A stretch of 64,000 nt of DNA from the NCBI GenBank assembly GCA_964608095.1, contig CAZSMK010000026.1:85856-149855 (forward strand), read 5' to 3'. How positions within the stretch are numbered: position 1 is the stretch's first letter; each line of letters begins with the position of its first letter. This DNA comes from CAZSMK01 sp964608095 (GTDB taxonomy: Bacteria; Sumerlaeota; Sumerlaeia; MWCT01; JAGHBZ01). The notes beneath the pieces were generated by a model that saw nothing but the letters and a program-made list of their open reading frames with translations, ran no database searches and was not told the DNA's origin. This document shows, piece after piece, positions 8,303 through 17,689 of the stretch. A program made the position numbers and the translations under genes.

Positions 8303-8782
8303 ATCTTCGACCAGTATTTAATACCTTAATATGAATTTCGTTTTGAACTCTTGCCGGGGTCGTTCGGGTCAGAATGAAATTCTTTAAAAAAAGCACGACA
8401 CCGATTTCGATTTCGATAGCGATTTCGATTATGCGCACCAATACTGTTGAAAAAGGATATGAGAAGAAATTTATTCGTGTAATTTGTGTAATTCGTTGTT
8501 GAAGAAAAGAGGGATTTTAGTTTGTAAAGAAATAAGTGTAGATAAGTGAAAATCCGTCGATACAAGCGAAATTTTCTTTATACATACTTTAACGCCGAGT
8601 CCGCAGAGAGAACCGCACGCAGAATTCGCAGAGAACTACATACAGAGACTAAAAAACTCGATAGCGATTCCGCTTTCGATTTCGATAGCGCGTACAACGC
8701 CAAGGGCGTGTACGAATGCGAGTACGAGTATGATTTGAATGACAAGCGGGGAGGGTTATTCTACAGTAAAGCGACAAGCGAC

Positions 8783-8850
8783 TGCGAGTACGTGTACGTG
8801 TACGTGTATGTGTACGTGTGCGTGTATGTGTATGTGTACGTGTACGATTA
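8783..8850. repeat. GTACGT/GTATGT short tandem repeat
   Basis: About eleven six-base units of the form GT(A/G)(C/T)GT follow each other with only pyrimidine or purine transitions between them. The tract is non-coding in my reading; any frame through it gives only alternating Val/Tyr/Cys-type text. Similar but degenerate tracts occur nearby (8710-8730). Confidence 0.75.
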
Positions 8851-9175
8851 GGCGCACGCTCACGCGTGCGAGTGATAAAGGGGAGGCTTATCCTACAGTA
8901 CCGAAAAGGGGTGACAAGCGAGGACGCTTATTCTACATTTTTTTCGCTGAGGTAACAAGTTTTGAAAGCGTCCTGAAAGTGTCTCAACATCCAGCTCAAA
9001 GGCTAATCTTTTGTAGTAAAGAAGATTCGCAATGTCCTGCTGAGTCTTGTATGATGTGCTTCTCCCAATTTCGCGAATGACTCAGAATAACAAAAGAAGC
9101 TATGTAAACTCATTGACTCATCCAACCTGACTATGATAAAAATAAATATATATTCCGGCTTTACATGATTGAGCT

Positions 9176-10621
9176 ATGCAATTGAAAAAAATCACATTCC
9201 TTACCCCGCCGGCACTGGTCAGTAAACTTGCGGCTGACCGCGTATTCGGGTGCAACTACGGCTATTATCCCGTACCTAATATTTTCATTTTAACCTGTGC
9301 GGCGGTTCTCGAGCAGGAAGGATTCACCGTCAAATACGTCGACGGCGCGATTGAAAAATGGACGGAAAACGATCTAATTGATTTCCTCAAACGAGACGAC
9401 AGCGATCTCTATATCATTTATACCGTCTACCTGGCGAAAGAAACCGATCTAAAAACCCTGAAGTTGATCCGCGAATATAAAGGGAACATGCCGGTCATAT
9501 TCATGGGACCGGTTCCCACGGAAATCCCCGAAATGTTTATGCGGGATGATAACGTATTCGTGGTGCGTGGCGAACCGGAAATGACACTCAAGGAATTCAC
9601 CCTCGCCTTGCAGGGCGGACATTCACCTGAAGGCATCAAGAGCCTTTCCTTCAGAACCAACGGCTCGATCAAACATAACGAGCTTCGATCCGTAGTCAAC
9701 GATCTCGATTCTTTACCTCTTCCTGCACGGCATCTCATCAAAAAGGGGAAATACTACAATCCTAAAATAGGGGTACAACCGTTTACGGTAGTGTTGACCT
9801 CCCGTGGATGCAGTTATAAGTGCACTTACTGTGTTCCTTGTTCGCTCTCCTATGCGCGCGAGCTCGAGTATCGCTGCACGCTTGGTAGAAAACCACCGGT
9901 GCGTCAACGCTCCGCAGAAAATGTTCTCACAGAAATCAGGCAACTCAAAAAAGAAGGATATCGCTCTATCGGCTTCATCGACGATCAATTTATCTGGGAT
10001 GAGCAACGCGTGCTCGATATCAGCAAGGGACTCGAGGAGATTGACATCGAGTGGGGGTGTCTTGCTCGAGCCGACCGGCTCAACGAACGCCTTGTGCGCG
10101 CATTCGCCCGCGCGAAATGCCAATATGTGGATATCGGCGTTGAATCCTTCAACCAGCAAGTCCTCGACGATATCAAGAAGGACCTTGACGTTAACACCAT
10201 ATTTTACGCAATCGACCTGCTCAAGAAGTACAATATTACGGCGAAGATCAACGTGCTGATCGCCGCCTCACCGCTTGAAACCGAGGAGACCATCAAGGAA
10301 AATATCCGTATTATCAGACGACTCAAACCCGATTCGGTGATGTATGGCATTACGAATCCCTTCCCCGGCACGGTATTCAACAAAATCGCGCGACGGGAAG
10401 GCTGGATGCTTTTTGATGAGTACAAACCCGTGGACGTCCAGAAAGAGTGTATCATCTCGTACCCGCACCTGAGCAATCGCCAGATAGAACATCTCGCTCG
10501 TCAAGCCAATATCCGCTTCTTCCTCTCGCCCTCATTTCTCGCTCAAAACCTCGCAAAAATACGCTCTCCCAAGGCGCTGTTCAACGCACTTGTAACTTTT
10601 AAACGTAAACTCTTCGACTAA
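9176..10621 (+). CDS. B12-binding domain radical SAM protein
   Basis: The 481-residue protein has an N-terminal cobalamin-binding-like region (about 1-150). The radical SAM core follows, with its cluster motif Cys212-X3-Cys216-X2-Cys219 inside SRGCSYKCTYC. Further core signatures are GFIDDQFIWD, which sits where such proteins have the FxDD strand, CQYVDIGVESF, and the later NVLIAASPLET segment. This domain order is typical of BchE/HpnP/P-methylase-type class B enzymes that alkylate or rearrange unactivated carbons, but the substrate cannot be read from the sequence. No operon partner lies within 100 bases. The assigned start is ATG with a weak ribosome binding site; residues 1-10 (LKKITFLTPP) agree with the usual beginning of the family. 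Confidence 0.9.
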   Translation: MQLKKITFLTPPALVSKLAADRVFGCNYGYYPVPNIFILTCAAVLEQEGFTVKYVDGAIEKWTENDLIDFLKRDDSDLYIIYTVYLAKETDLKTLKLIREYKGNMPVIFMGPVPTEIPEMFMRDDNVFVVRGEPEMTLKEFTLALQGGHSPEGIKSLSFRTNGSIKHNELRSVVNDLDSLPLPARHLIKKGKYYNPKIGVQPFTVVLTSRGCSYKCTYCVPCSLSYARELEYRCTLGRKPPVRQRSAENVLTEIRQLKKEGYRSIGFIDDQFIWDEQRVLDISKGLEEIDIEWGCLARADRLNERLVRAFARAKCQYVDIGVESFNQQVLDDIKKDLDVNTIFYAIDLLKKYNITAKINVLIAASPLETEETIKENIRIIRRLKPDSVMYGITNPFPGTVFNKIARREGWMLFDEYKPVDVQKECIISYPHLSNRQIEHLARQANIRFFLSPSFLAQNLAKIRSPKALFNALVTFKRKLFD

Positions 10622-10727
10622 AACGGGTTGTGGAATTTTAGGATAAAACACACCTATTCATGAGTGATTCTTTCTTACGCGCGCAAGAACTCTTTTTATC
10701 TTTATATTCAAAAAGGGGGATAACGAA

Positions 10728-11902
10728 ATGAATATCGTAAGAAGTGGGTCAGGTGCTTTATGGGTAGCGAGTATAGTCCTCATCGGAGTTGTTTTGATCG
10801 GCTGTCAGCGAGAAAACACATCCGCACAACACAAACCATCCGCAAAGACAAGTAATAAAAATGACATTGCCGGTATATACTTGACTACGAGGAGTACCGC
10901 ACGCCACCTCCTTCTATCATTTCAACCCCTATCGCCAACTTTCTTGAGATTCAGGTGAGCATAAAGGTAATGAGCGTGGGCGCGGTATTCATGATGTTGC
11001 AAGGCGACCGTGAAGCGGCGCTCGATATTCTTCTTGCATCCTATCATTTAGGTCAGATGATGAACAAAGATGATACGATACTTGCACACCTTATCGGTAT
11101 AGCTGTCCGTGCTATTGCTACTGAAGGACTGGCAATCTATGCCCTTAATTGCTGCGAGAAGGTTGAAGAGGTTGAGCAATTGTGGGAACAACTCGAGCGG
11201 CTCGAACAAAATATCTACACTATTGACCGCGACACCTTGTTCGCTTATGAAACTCCCCTCGGCTCCTTGCTACCCGAAAGGTACCACCCTAATTACCTTG
11301 AAGCCATGGTGCGCCACAATGTGACCACCGCAAAGTTCGAGATTTTACGAACTGCCACCGCGGCATGGTACCGAGCAATCAAGCAGGGGAAGTTTCCGGA
11401 GACGTCCGAGGATTTTGCGTCCTTACTCCCTGAAGGACCTCCCGCAGACCCTTTCGATTCCGAACCTCTAAAATTTAGAACCGACGACGATCTGTTTGTC
11501 TGCTATAGTTATGGACCGGATGAAAAGGACAACCGCGCTGCCTTCGCGTACGACCCGACCAATGGGACTATCAGTCCGGGCGATATCTTCACGAACGTTC
11601 CTTTACAAAGAACGTACCCATTCCCACGAGATGGTATTCATGCCTCTTCGGCTCGGGAGGTCAGGGAAATATTCGCGCGGGGGCTTCCTCGGTACCCTTT
11701 TGCAAGTACACGCGGTAAGCCGTTTGGGATCTCCAACACCAAGCCGGTGATGATATACAGTTTCGGTCCCGATGCCAACAAATGGGAGGCAAGAGAGCAG
11801 GGCAAGTGCTACGTCCCGGAAGTCCCTTACGATCCCACCAATGGCACAGTCTCTGAAGGTGATCTTTTCATGACCGTCCCAACCCCCGATAATACTCCTT
11901 GA
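10728..11902 (+). pseudogene. lipoprotein gene with a frameshift, YDPTNG-type protein
   Basis: Two open frames appear to be one gene split by a frameshift. The first (10728-10958) starts after a strong GGGGGAT site and encodes a lipoprotein signal (IVLIGVVLIGCQRE, lipobox Cys at about residue 27). The second (open from 10865, first ATG/GTG-type start at 10955, stop at 11902) continues in the +2 frame. Upstream of its nominal start it reads ILDYEEYRTPPPSIISTPIANF, clearly protein-like, whereas the first frame becomes meaningless after about 10880. A one-base change near 10870-10885 would restore a protein of about 390 residues. The C-terminal half has two copies of a YxxGPDxxxxx...YDPTNGTxSxGDxF motif, known from pilin-like and secreted proteins of uncultured bacteria. 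Either a real inactivation or a sequencing error is possible. Function unknown. Confidence 0.75.
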
Positions 11903-11924
11903 AATATTGACGACCGCTTGATGA

Positions 11925-13457
11925 TTAAAGGTAGGTCCTGCGGGCAAGGGCGAGAACAAGGCGGTCGATCAATCCGACACGTATACTATGCCCGATGACG
12001 TCGGAATTGACAATAATAGAGAAAAACACCTCCTGTCCCAGCGGCGTGTTGACCACACCTGTTAGACTTGTGGCGACACCGAGGTAGCCGGTTTTGCCAT
12101 GAATTCTGGGCGCTGCGTTACGCGCTTCTTCAGTGTCCTGAAACCGATTGGCAAGAGTGCCGCTCTCACCTGCCTTCGACAGCGAGTCGAAAAATATGTT
12201 ACACTGTTCATAATTCCTCATGTAGCGAAGCACCTTGACGAGTTGTGCGGGTGGAACCCTGTTAAGCCATGACAATCCCGAACCGTCGATCATGACAGTA
12301 CAGGGAACGTAGATATTTTCTTTTTCAAGAAATGCAATGACCGCACGACACCCCGAAACGAACGAGCCTTCGCCCCTGATCTCTTTTCCCAACGTTTTCA
12401 AGACCTGCTCTGCATAAAAATTCTGACTCCGCTTGTTGATGACTTTGACAATCGACGCCATGGGGGGCGATACAAAGGTGTCCACCGTATATCTCTCATC
12501 ATCTCGCCATGTTTGATCCTCGCGTTCGTCGCCATCAACCGCTACTCCCTTTACCTCTATCCCGCCCTTCTCGATCGTCTCCTTGAAGACCGTGGCAAAA
12601 TAATGGGTCGGATTGTAAATCGTTGCATAATCATATACATCTTTGCGTTTAGCCGGTATAGTCCCATGAGCGCGGATGATATTGGTCTTGTCTTCACGTT
12701 GGTATCCTATCCGTAACCTGCCGTCCTTTTCGACAGTTTTTACCCCATTGATTATGGTCACATAAGAGGTCGGCGGATTAAGTTGAAAGATTCCAGGCAG
12801 CCCGGCTTTTCTTGCCCCTTCCCATTCTAAATCAATGCAGTTGTCATTAAATGAGAGGGCGGACACTTCCGCACAATACCATTCCCCACGCTCGCCCTTC
12901 GGCCACCCGTTTCCAAAGTATTCATCATCAAAATAGTCATCCTCGCCGATGATGTATCCGTAGATTTTCCGTATCCCCAGTTGCTTGAGCTCATCAACCC
13001 AGTTTTCGAAAATCCAGAGATGATCGCGGGTGTCGCCATCAGGATTGAACCTTCCGGAGATAGTCGGGTCACCGCTACCCGTCACTATCAAATTCCCGTG
13101 AAGTACCTTGTCCTCAATCCTTCCCGTATGGCTGAGTTTCGTCTTGTAACAATACTCGGAACCAAGATAATAAAGAGCAGCGCTGGTGGTGAGTAATTTA
13201 TTACACGACGCCGGAATCAAAGGTTCATAGGCATTATGCGAGAAGATTTCTCGACCGGTTGCCGCGTCTATGACGTACATCCCGATCTTGCCTTCCTCGA
13301 GATCAACAGAATTAATAATTGACGCCAATTCCTCTGAAATGGTACCCGTAGTAATCTCATTGCACCATGCACCGGAGGCGGCGATTGAGAGAAAGGCGAT
13401 AACGATCCAGAATATAGGTTTAATCCCTGCTGAATTTGTGGCATTATACTTCATCAT
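11925..13457 (-). CDS. dacB: D-alanyl-D-alanine carboxypeptidase/endopeptidase (PBP4, S13)
   Basis: This is a low-molecular-weight class C penicillin-binding protein that trims or cleaves peptidoglycan cross-links in the periplasm. All three active-site motifs of the SxxK family are present: Ser84-Cys-Asn-Lys87 in PASCNK, Ser344-Gln-Asn346 in the RSQNFYAEQ segment and Lys455-Thr-Gly457 in HGKTGYL. A signal peptide occupies residues 1-33 (hydrophobic run then ASGAWC). The 510-residue length and the inserted ~200-residue region between the first two motifs match PBP4. It is divergent from the C-terminal protease gene with 135 bases between the starts, so the two may share a regulatory region. 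Both act on envelope proteins or wall. Confidence 0.95.
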   Translation of the reverse strand: MMKYNATNSAGIKPIFWIVIAFLSIAASGAWCNEITTGTISEELASIINSVDLEEGKIGMYVIDAATGREIFSHNAYEPLIPASCNKLLTTSAALYYLGSEYCYKTKLSHTGRIEDKVLHGNLIVTGSGDPTISGRFNPDGDTRDHLWIFENWVDELKQLGIRKIYGYIIGEDDYFDDEYFGNGWPKGERGEWYCAEVSALSFNDNCIDLEWEGARKAGLPGIFQLNPPTSYVTIINGVKTVEKDGRLRIGYQREDKTNIIRAHGTIPAKRKDVYDYATIYNPTHYFATVFKETIEKGGIEVKGVAVDGDEREDQTWRDDERYTVDTFVSPPMASIVKVINKRSQNFYAEQVLKTLGKEIRGEGSFVSGCRAVIAFLEKENIYVPCTVMIDGSGLSWLNRVPPAQLVKVLRYMRNYEQCNIFFDSLSKAGESGTLANRFQDTEEARNAAPRIHGKTGYLGVATSLTGVVNTPLGQEVFFSIIVNSDVIGHSIRVGLIDRLVLALARRTYL

Positions 13458-13592
13458 CTTTGTCTATCCCCTTTAAAAAATTTGAAAGTTACTTTTACCC
13501 CATAATGGATTTGCATTCAAAAAGATTTTTTCCTATAATAAAATTTGTAGTGAGTTTTGATTATTCTTTTTTGATAAGGAGAGGTTCTTTCC

Positions 13593-15053
13593 ATGAATTT
13601 ACAATCCAGGGATTATGCGGATAAAGGTGTACTAAAACATACTAAGGGCGCAATGCGAGACTCGCTGCGTACCTTCTTTTTGAGTCTTTTCATAATCCTG
13701 ACATTCATAGTGGTGCTGGGGCAGGTTGCATCGAAGAACACGGAGAAAGCCACAGACACGCAGGATCAGGAGTTTAGAGAATTCGCAGAGGTTGTTGCCG
13801 AAGTCTATGTAAAGATCAAAGAAAAGTATGTAACGGAGTTGGATAACGAGACCCTGATCAAGGGAGCGGTAGAGGGAATGATGGGGGCGCTCGACGGTAA
13901 TAGCCAGTTTCTCGACACTGATCTGATCTCGCAACTCGAAAAGGATACCGGTGGAGAATTCTCGGGAATCGGGATACACATATCACTGCAGGATGGATTA
14001 CTGACGGTTGTAGCCCCCATACCGGGCACCCCCGCCGCCGAAGAAGGGCTCCAGCCGTGGGATCGAATCATCGAGATCGACGGGAAATCAACCAAGGATA
14101 TTACACTCCTCGAGGCGGTCAAGAAACTGACAGGACCCGCGGGAACACACGTGAGCGTCACCATCTACAGGGAAGGTGAAGAAGACCCCCTGTATTTCAC
14201 TATCACACGCGCGGTGATCAAAGTTCAGAGTGTGTATCATAAAGTCGTAGACTCCACAATCGGTTATATCCGCTTATCCCGTTTCAGCGAAAATACCGCA
14301 GAGAGTATGCGCAAAGCCCTGGAAGACCTTAAAGCCCATGAGATCGAATCTCTCATCCTGGATTTACGATTCAATACAGGCGGGTTATTGACCGAAGCGG
14401 AAAAGGTAGCAGACCTGTTGGTGCCGAAAGGCGAACTCATCGTCTATACAGAGGGGCGAATGCCCAGCCAGAACAGAAAATATTTTGCCCGCGAAGAAGC
14501 CGTGCTCTCGGTTCCGACGGTGGTCCTCGTCAACAAGGGAAGCGCCAGCGCATCGGAGATTGTTGCCGGCGCGCTCAAAGATCATCACCTCGCTGTTATC
14601 CTTGCACCGAAAGGGCAGCGAACCTTCGGAAAAGGTTCGGTACAAACAATTGAAGAACTCGACCACCCCCTCGGCGTGGATGAAAACGGCAATCCTTTAC
14701 CCTGTGCTATTCGTCTTACTACGGCACATTATTATACCCCTGCAGGAGTAAATATCGAGGGAAAAGGCATTAAACCAGACGTCGTGGTTGATTTACCTGA
14801 AAAGCATGAGATAGAACTCCTAAAACATGGTCTTCTCGGTGAACCACGCTTGATACCCGAGGACGATGAGACAACCACTCAATCCGAGAACCAAGAGGAG
14901 AAATTCTACATTGAAAAACTCAAACAAGACGAGAAAGAAAAAGAAGAAGAGTTCGTAGATATACAACTTCAGTTCGCCGTTGATCTTCTCAGGAGTCTTA
15001 TGGTGCTGAGTAAAGCCGAATCATCTCTTCTTCCCGGAATGAACAGAAGTTAA
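13593..15053 (+). CDS. C-terminal processing peptidase, S41 family (CtpA-like)
   Basis: A membrane-anchored serine protease with one N-terminal transmembrane or signal segment (about 28-48), a PDZ domain (about 100-185, GIGIHISLQDGLLTVVAPIPG) and the S41 catalytic domain. The Ser-Lys pair is in GSASASE (316-322) and Lys347 of FGKGSVQ. The substrate-binding strand LILDLRFNTGG is present. Such proteases degrade or mature periplasmic proteins, often wall hydrolases. The start is preceded by a good AAGGAGAGG site. The last 60 residues are Glu/Lys-rich with a hydrophobic end. Downstream at 15196 is a secreted protein gene on the same strand. Confidence 0.95.
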   Translation: MNLQSRDYADKGVLKHTKGAMRDSLRTFFLSLFIILTFIVVLGQVASKNTEKATDTQDQEFREFAEVVAEVYVKIKEKYVTELDNETLIKGAVEGMMGALDGNSQFLDTDLISQLEKDTGGEFSGIGIHISLQDGLLTVVAPIPGTPAAEEGLQPWDRIIEIDGKSTKDITLLEAVKKLTGPAGTHVSVTIYREGEEDPLYFTITRAVIKVQSVYHKVVDSTIGYIRLSRFSENTAESMRKALEDLKAHEIESLILDLRFNTGGLLTEAEKVADLLVPKGELIVYTEGRMPSQNRKYFAREEAVLSVPTVVLVNKGSASASEIVAGALKDHHLAVILAPKGQRTFGKGSVQTIEELDHPLGVDENGNPLPCAIRLTTAHYYTPAGVNIEGKGIKPDVVVDLPEKHEIELLKHGLLGEPRLIPEDDETTTQSENQEEKFYIEKLKQDEKEKEEEFVDIQLQFAVDLLRSLMVLSKAESSLLPGMNRS

Positions 15054-15195
15054 GAGAATTTAAGCAGCGAATATACTATGTCATTTCAAACTTTGTGAAT
15101 GCTGCACAGGTCATGTTTGAAAGAGAGATAGTCGTATTCCGAGTTGAAGTGTTTTCGAGAGGTAAGTAAAGGGATTCATCCCTCCGGAGTAAAAA

Positions 15196-16518
15196 ATGAA
15201 GATAGTTAAATACATACTTGTTCTGATCACTATATTTTGTTTGATAGATGGAGTCTGGGCGCAAGAGAGCAGAAGAGAGACGTCTTCTAAAGATACCCAG
15301 CCAAAAGACGAGGAAAAAAAACAACCTCCTGCTGCCGTCCCCTCCAAGATTCAAAGAAGAGGAACCAAGACAATACAACCCACATCGCGAAGCAGACGCG
15401 GCACGACCTCCAGAAAGGTTGCAACCAAAACATCGGGATTTATATCGACACTCAACATGAAACCAAATCTCGACAGCGCAGTGCTCTATCTATCACCTTT
15501 AGATATCAGAACCTCCGTGGGTAAGGAATTTGTGACTTCCCTTTCTTTGAGTAACCGCAATGCACAGACATTTGATCGGTTTTATGTTGTGCTTACGTAT
15601 GATCCTGACTTTCTTATGCCGCTTGGATTCAACGATGAAGCCCTTAAATCTATAATGACCGCCGCTCCCGCTGTATCGGTTCAGGAATCAGCAGGTGTCA
15701 TAATATACGAAGCAACGCTGAGAAAACCGATGAAAGCCACCAAACTCAAATTTTGCTTTATTAAGTGGCAAGCCCTCAAACCAACCGTGTTTACCCAAAT
15801 CGGTTTCGGAAGCATAAACTCACACACGACTCGTATAACCAACGAGACGGGCAACGACATCCTCGGCGACCCATCGCTTCCGGACGATGGACTTCTTCCC
15901 ACAAGTGTGACAATCTCAGGTATGCAATTTGCATCTGAGGAAGAGCCGCTTCCCGGTTTTTCCATCTATGGAACTTATCTCGGGGGTGGCGCCCCCGAAC
16001 TTCCCGAATTTGATTATGGCTTACACCTCTCTCTCATTCCCGAAAAAAACTCTGTCACGCAGGGTGAAGAATTCCTTGTTCACATTTACATATCAAATCC
16101 CCGCGAACTCCCCTCAGATGACCTCGATCTTGTCATTCATTATGACCCTTCAGTATTCGAAGTGCTTGATTATGATGAAGGGAACTGGATTACACGAGGG
16201 ATCAATATTTTCGACGGACTCTATCACGATATATATCCATTCGATTATCAGATCAAGAATATGGTAATACCTTCCGAAGGGACGATTTATTATAGAATGG
16301 CAAGCACCGATGTCGATATTTTAACCGAACCGGGGACACTCGCCACTATCAAATTCCGCGCACGTAAGCCTCATGTGACCAGAGCCGTTACTTTCATGTT
16401 ACCCTCGAACGAACGAGATGATACAGGAAGCAGGATCAGCTTTGCCGACCAGGATGTCCTGGGCTCTCCCGATATCATCAACGACGGAGTGACAAACTGC
16501 CTGATTAATGTGGATTAA
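15196..16518 (+). CDS. secreted protein with two cohesin-like domains
   Basis: The protein starts with a signal peptide (MKIVKYILVLITIFCLIDGVWA). A Lys/Arg/Ser/Thr-rich linker of about 70 residues (24-95) follows, with pairs such as RRGT. Two beta-rich domains come next, at roughly 100-225 and 275-435. Each begins with a hallmark strand of the cohesin/dockerin-binding fold: VGKEFVTSLSLSN and VTQGEEFLVHIYISN, followed by LTYDPDFLMPLGF and VIHYDPSVFEVLDY. Cohesin-like folds in non-cellulolytic bacteria are often parts of surface or secreted adhesion modules. No dockerin-like EF-hand is seen in this window. Two similar terminal sequences (GDPSLPDDG and GSPDIINDG) close each domain. The function is unknown; the call rests on pattern, not on a search. 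Confidence 0.6.
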   Translation: MKIVKYILVLITIFCLIDGVWAQESRRETSSKDTQPKDEEKKQPPAAVPSKIQRRGTKTIQPTSRSRRGTTSRKVATKTSGFISTLNMKPNLDSAVLYLSPLDIRTSVGKEFVTSLSLSNRNAQTFDRFYVVLTYDPDFLMPLGFNDEALKSIMTAAPAVSVQESAGVIIYEATLRKPMKATKLKFCFIKWQALKPTVFTQIGFGSINSHTTRITNETGNDILGDPSLPDDGLLPTSVTISGMQFASEEEPLPGFSIYGTYLGGGAPELPEFDYGLHLSLIPEKNSVTQGEEFLVHIYISNPRELPSDDLDLVIHYDPSVFEVLDYDEGNWITRGINIFDGLYHDIYPFDYQIKNMVIPSEGTIYYRMASTDVDILTEPGTLATIKFRARKPHVTRAVTFMLPSNERDDTGSRISFADQDVLGSPDIINDGVTNCLINVD

Positions 16519-16650
16519 CTTACCAAATTTACCCGGTACGGAAGGGTATAAAAGGTCGAAAATCCCTCTTCATGTAGATATTCGGTAGTTTTCTCAGGGA
16601 TGGGTGTTTTTATCCTTGCCTGATGATATTTCAAATAGAGGGAGAGGTGA

Positions 16651-17439
16651 TTACGTCAACTTCTCGAGATTTGCGAGATGCTTACGGGCTCGATCTATAT
16701 GCTTTCGATCTTGTTTTTTCTGGCTTAACTCGAGCACTTTTGCCCATTGTTCCACTGCCTTGGTCTGCCATGATGGTTTCTTCTCGTATACGATAGCAAG
16801 GTTATTATGCGCAGGGAGGTACTCGGGATCGATCTGCAATGCCCGGAGGTATTGCTCAACTGCTTTCTCATACTCACCTCGGCGAATATATTCAACCGCG
16901 GACTGGCAATAATCCTTTATGATATCGTCATCGGTCTTCAGGGTAGCAGGCATCGGCTCTGAGGATGGTTGTTCTGAAGGAACTTGATTAGGAACAGATT
17001 CTTCATCCGATTCCGCCGGCGCTGAGCTTCCTACACTTGAAATATCCACCGGAACACCCTCTTCCTCCTCTTCAGGTAACTTAAACACATATTCCGGCAG
17101 CGTCAACGATGCCTTGAGAAGCTCTGCTTCAGCACCGTCTATAATATCGAAAATACTGTCGAGCTTGGATACTTCAAGGATGTCGGCAAACTTGTTGGAT
17201 GGGGAGACGATAACAACGCGGGTCTTATTCTTGTTTGCAGTCATCTTGAGTCCGACGAGAACTCCCAAACCCGCACTGTCTACAAAATCGACATTAGAAA
17301 AGTCCATGTAAACAATGTTAATGCCTTTATCGATCAATGTAGTTATCGAGTTTTTCAACTTTTCGCATTGATCGAGAAGTATCCTGCCCGCAATTTCTAC
17401 ATACACATTATGGTCTGACTTGTAAATTTTTAGTTCCAT
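16651..17439 (-). CDS. STAS domain protein fused to TPR repeats
   Basis: Residues 1-105 form a STAS (anti-sigma factor antagonist) domain. The phosphorylation-site segment FVDSAGLGVLVGLK carries Ser55 in the position phosphorylated in SpoIIAA-type proteins. An acidic Ser/Pro-rich linker (about 120-165, with runs of Glu and PSEQPSS) leads to TPR repeats from about 170 to 262 (YIRRGEYEKAVEQYLRALQIDP, then NNLAIVYEKKPSWQTKAVEQWAKVL). The gene is the last of an operon with a PilO-like protein and a Trm112-type protein, 44 bases after the latter. The STAS-TPR combination suggests a partner-switching scaffold, with the TPR part recruiting another protein. No kinase or anti-sigma gene lies nearby. 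Confidence 0.85.
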   Translation of the reverse strand: MELKIYKSDHNVYVEIAGRILLDQCEKLKNSITTLIDKGINIVYMDFSNVDFVDSAGLGVLVGLKMTANKNKTRVVIVSPSNKFADILEVSKLDSIFDIIDGAEAELLKASLTLPEYVFKLPEEEEEGVPVDISSVGSSAPAESDEESVPNQVPSEQPSSEPMPATLKTDDDIIKDYCQSAVEYIRRGEYEKAVEQYLRALQIDPEYLPAHNNLAIVYEKKPSWQTKAVEQWAKVLELSQKKQDRKHIDRARKHLANLEKLT

Positions 17440-17483
17440 TTGTGTCCTGCGCTTCTCCTTTGGTGTTATACATCAATAAAACG

Positions 17484-17675
17484 CTACTCTGTTTCTTGTG
17501 TATGTGTAATCTTTTCAGCCTTATCGACACGAAGTTGCGGGATATCATCTATAACGTGATATCGAAGACTGCATGCGCGGCAGTCCAACCATTCTTTCTC
17601 GTCCGTGACACGGTGCTCAAGAGGTCCTTTGCACTTCGGACAGACGAGAAGTTCGAGCAGTTTCGGTGATATCAT
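17484..17675 (-). CDS. Trm112 family zinc-ribbon protein
   Basis: This 63-residue protein has the Trm112 hallmark: LLVCPKCKGPL at the start and WLDCRACSLRYHVIDDIPQL, four cysteines forming a zinc ribbon. In bacteria such YcaR/Trm112-like proteins occur beside methyltransferase, LpxK or unrelated genes; here it follows a PilO-like gene with a 14-base gap and a good GGAGGG site. Its partner cannot be deduced. The short length is normal for the family. Confidence 0.88.
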   Translation of the reverse strand: MISPKLLELLVCPKCKGPLEHRVTDEKEWLDCRACSLRYHVIDDIPQLRVDKAEKITHTQETE

Positions 17676-17689
17676 ATACGCTTTCCCTC

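Larger units (their letters stand above)
7640..9175. other. 1.5-kb non-coding region rich in short repeats
   Basis: No credible gene is seen in this stretch. It contains two partly related segments (about 8019-8090 and 8314-8376, both including AATTTCGTTTTG and a GGGTCGTTCGGG core). A copied string AGTGTAGATAAGTGAAAATC occurs near 8112 and 8532. It also holds a run of small hairpins at 8219-8302, TTCGAT-type simple repeats near 8402-8440 and 8658-8695, and a hexamer-like tract at 8783-8850. Short open frames in both directions overlap these repeats and have compositionally biased translations, so I treat them as spurious. The thi operon promoter should lie at the left end, but I cannot point to it. 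Confidence 0.7.

Noticed and set aside
8546..8851. Short open frame over the GTACGT tract
   Set aside because: It is made of simple repeats (Val/Tyr/Cys runs) and has no support from a start site.
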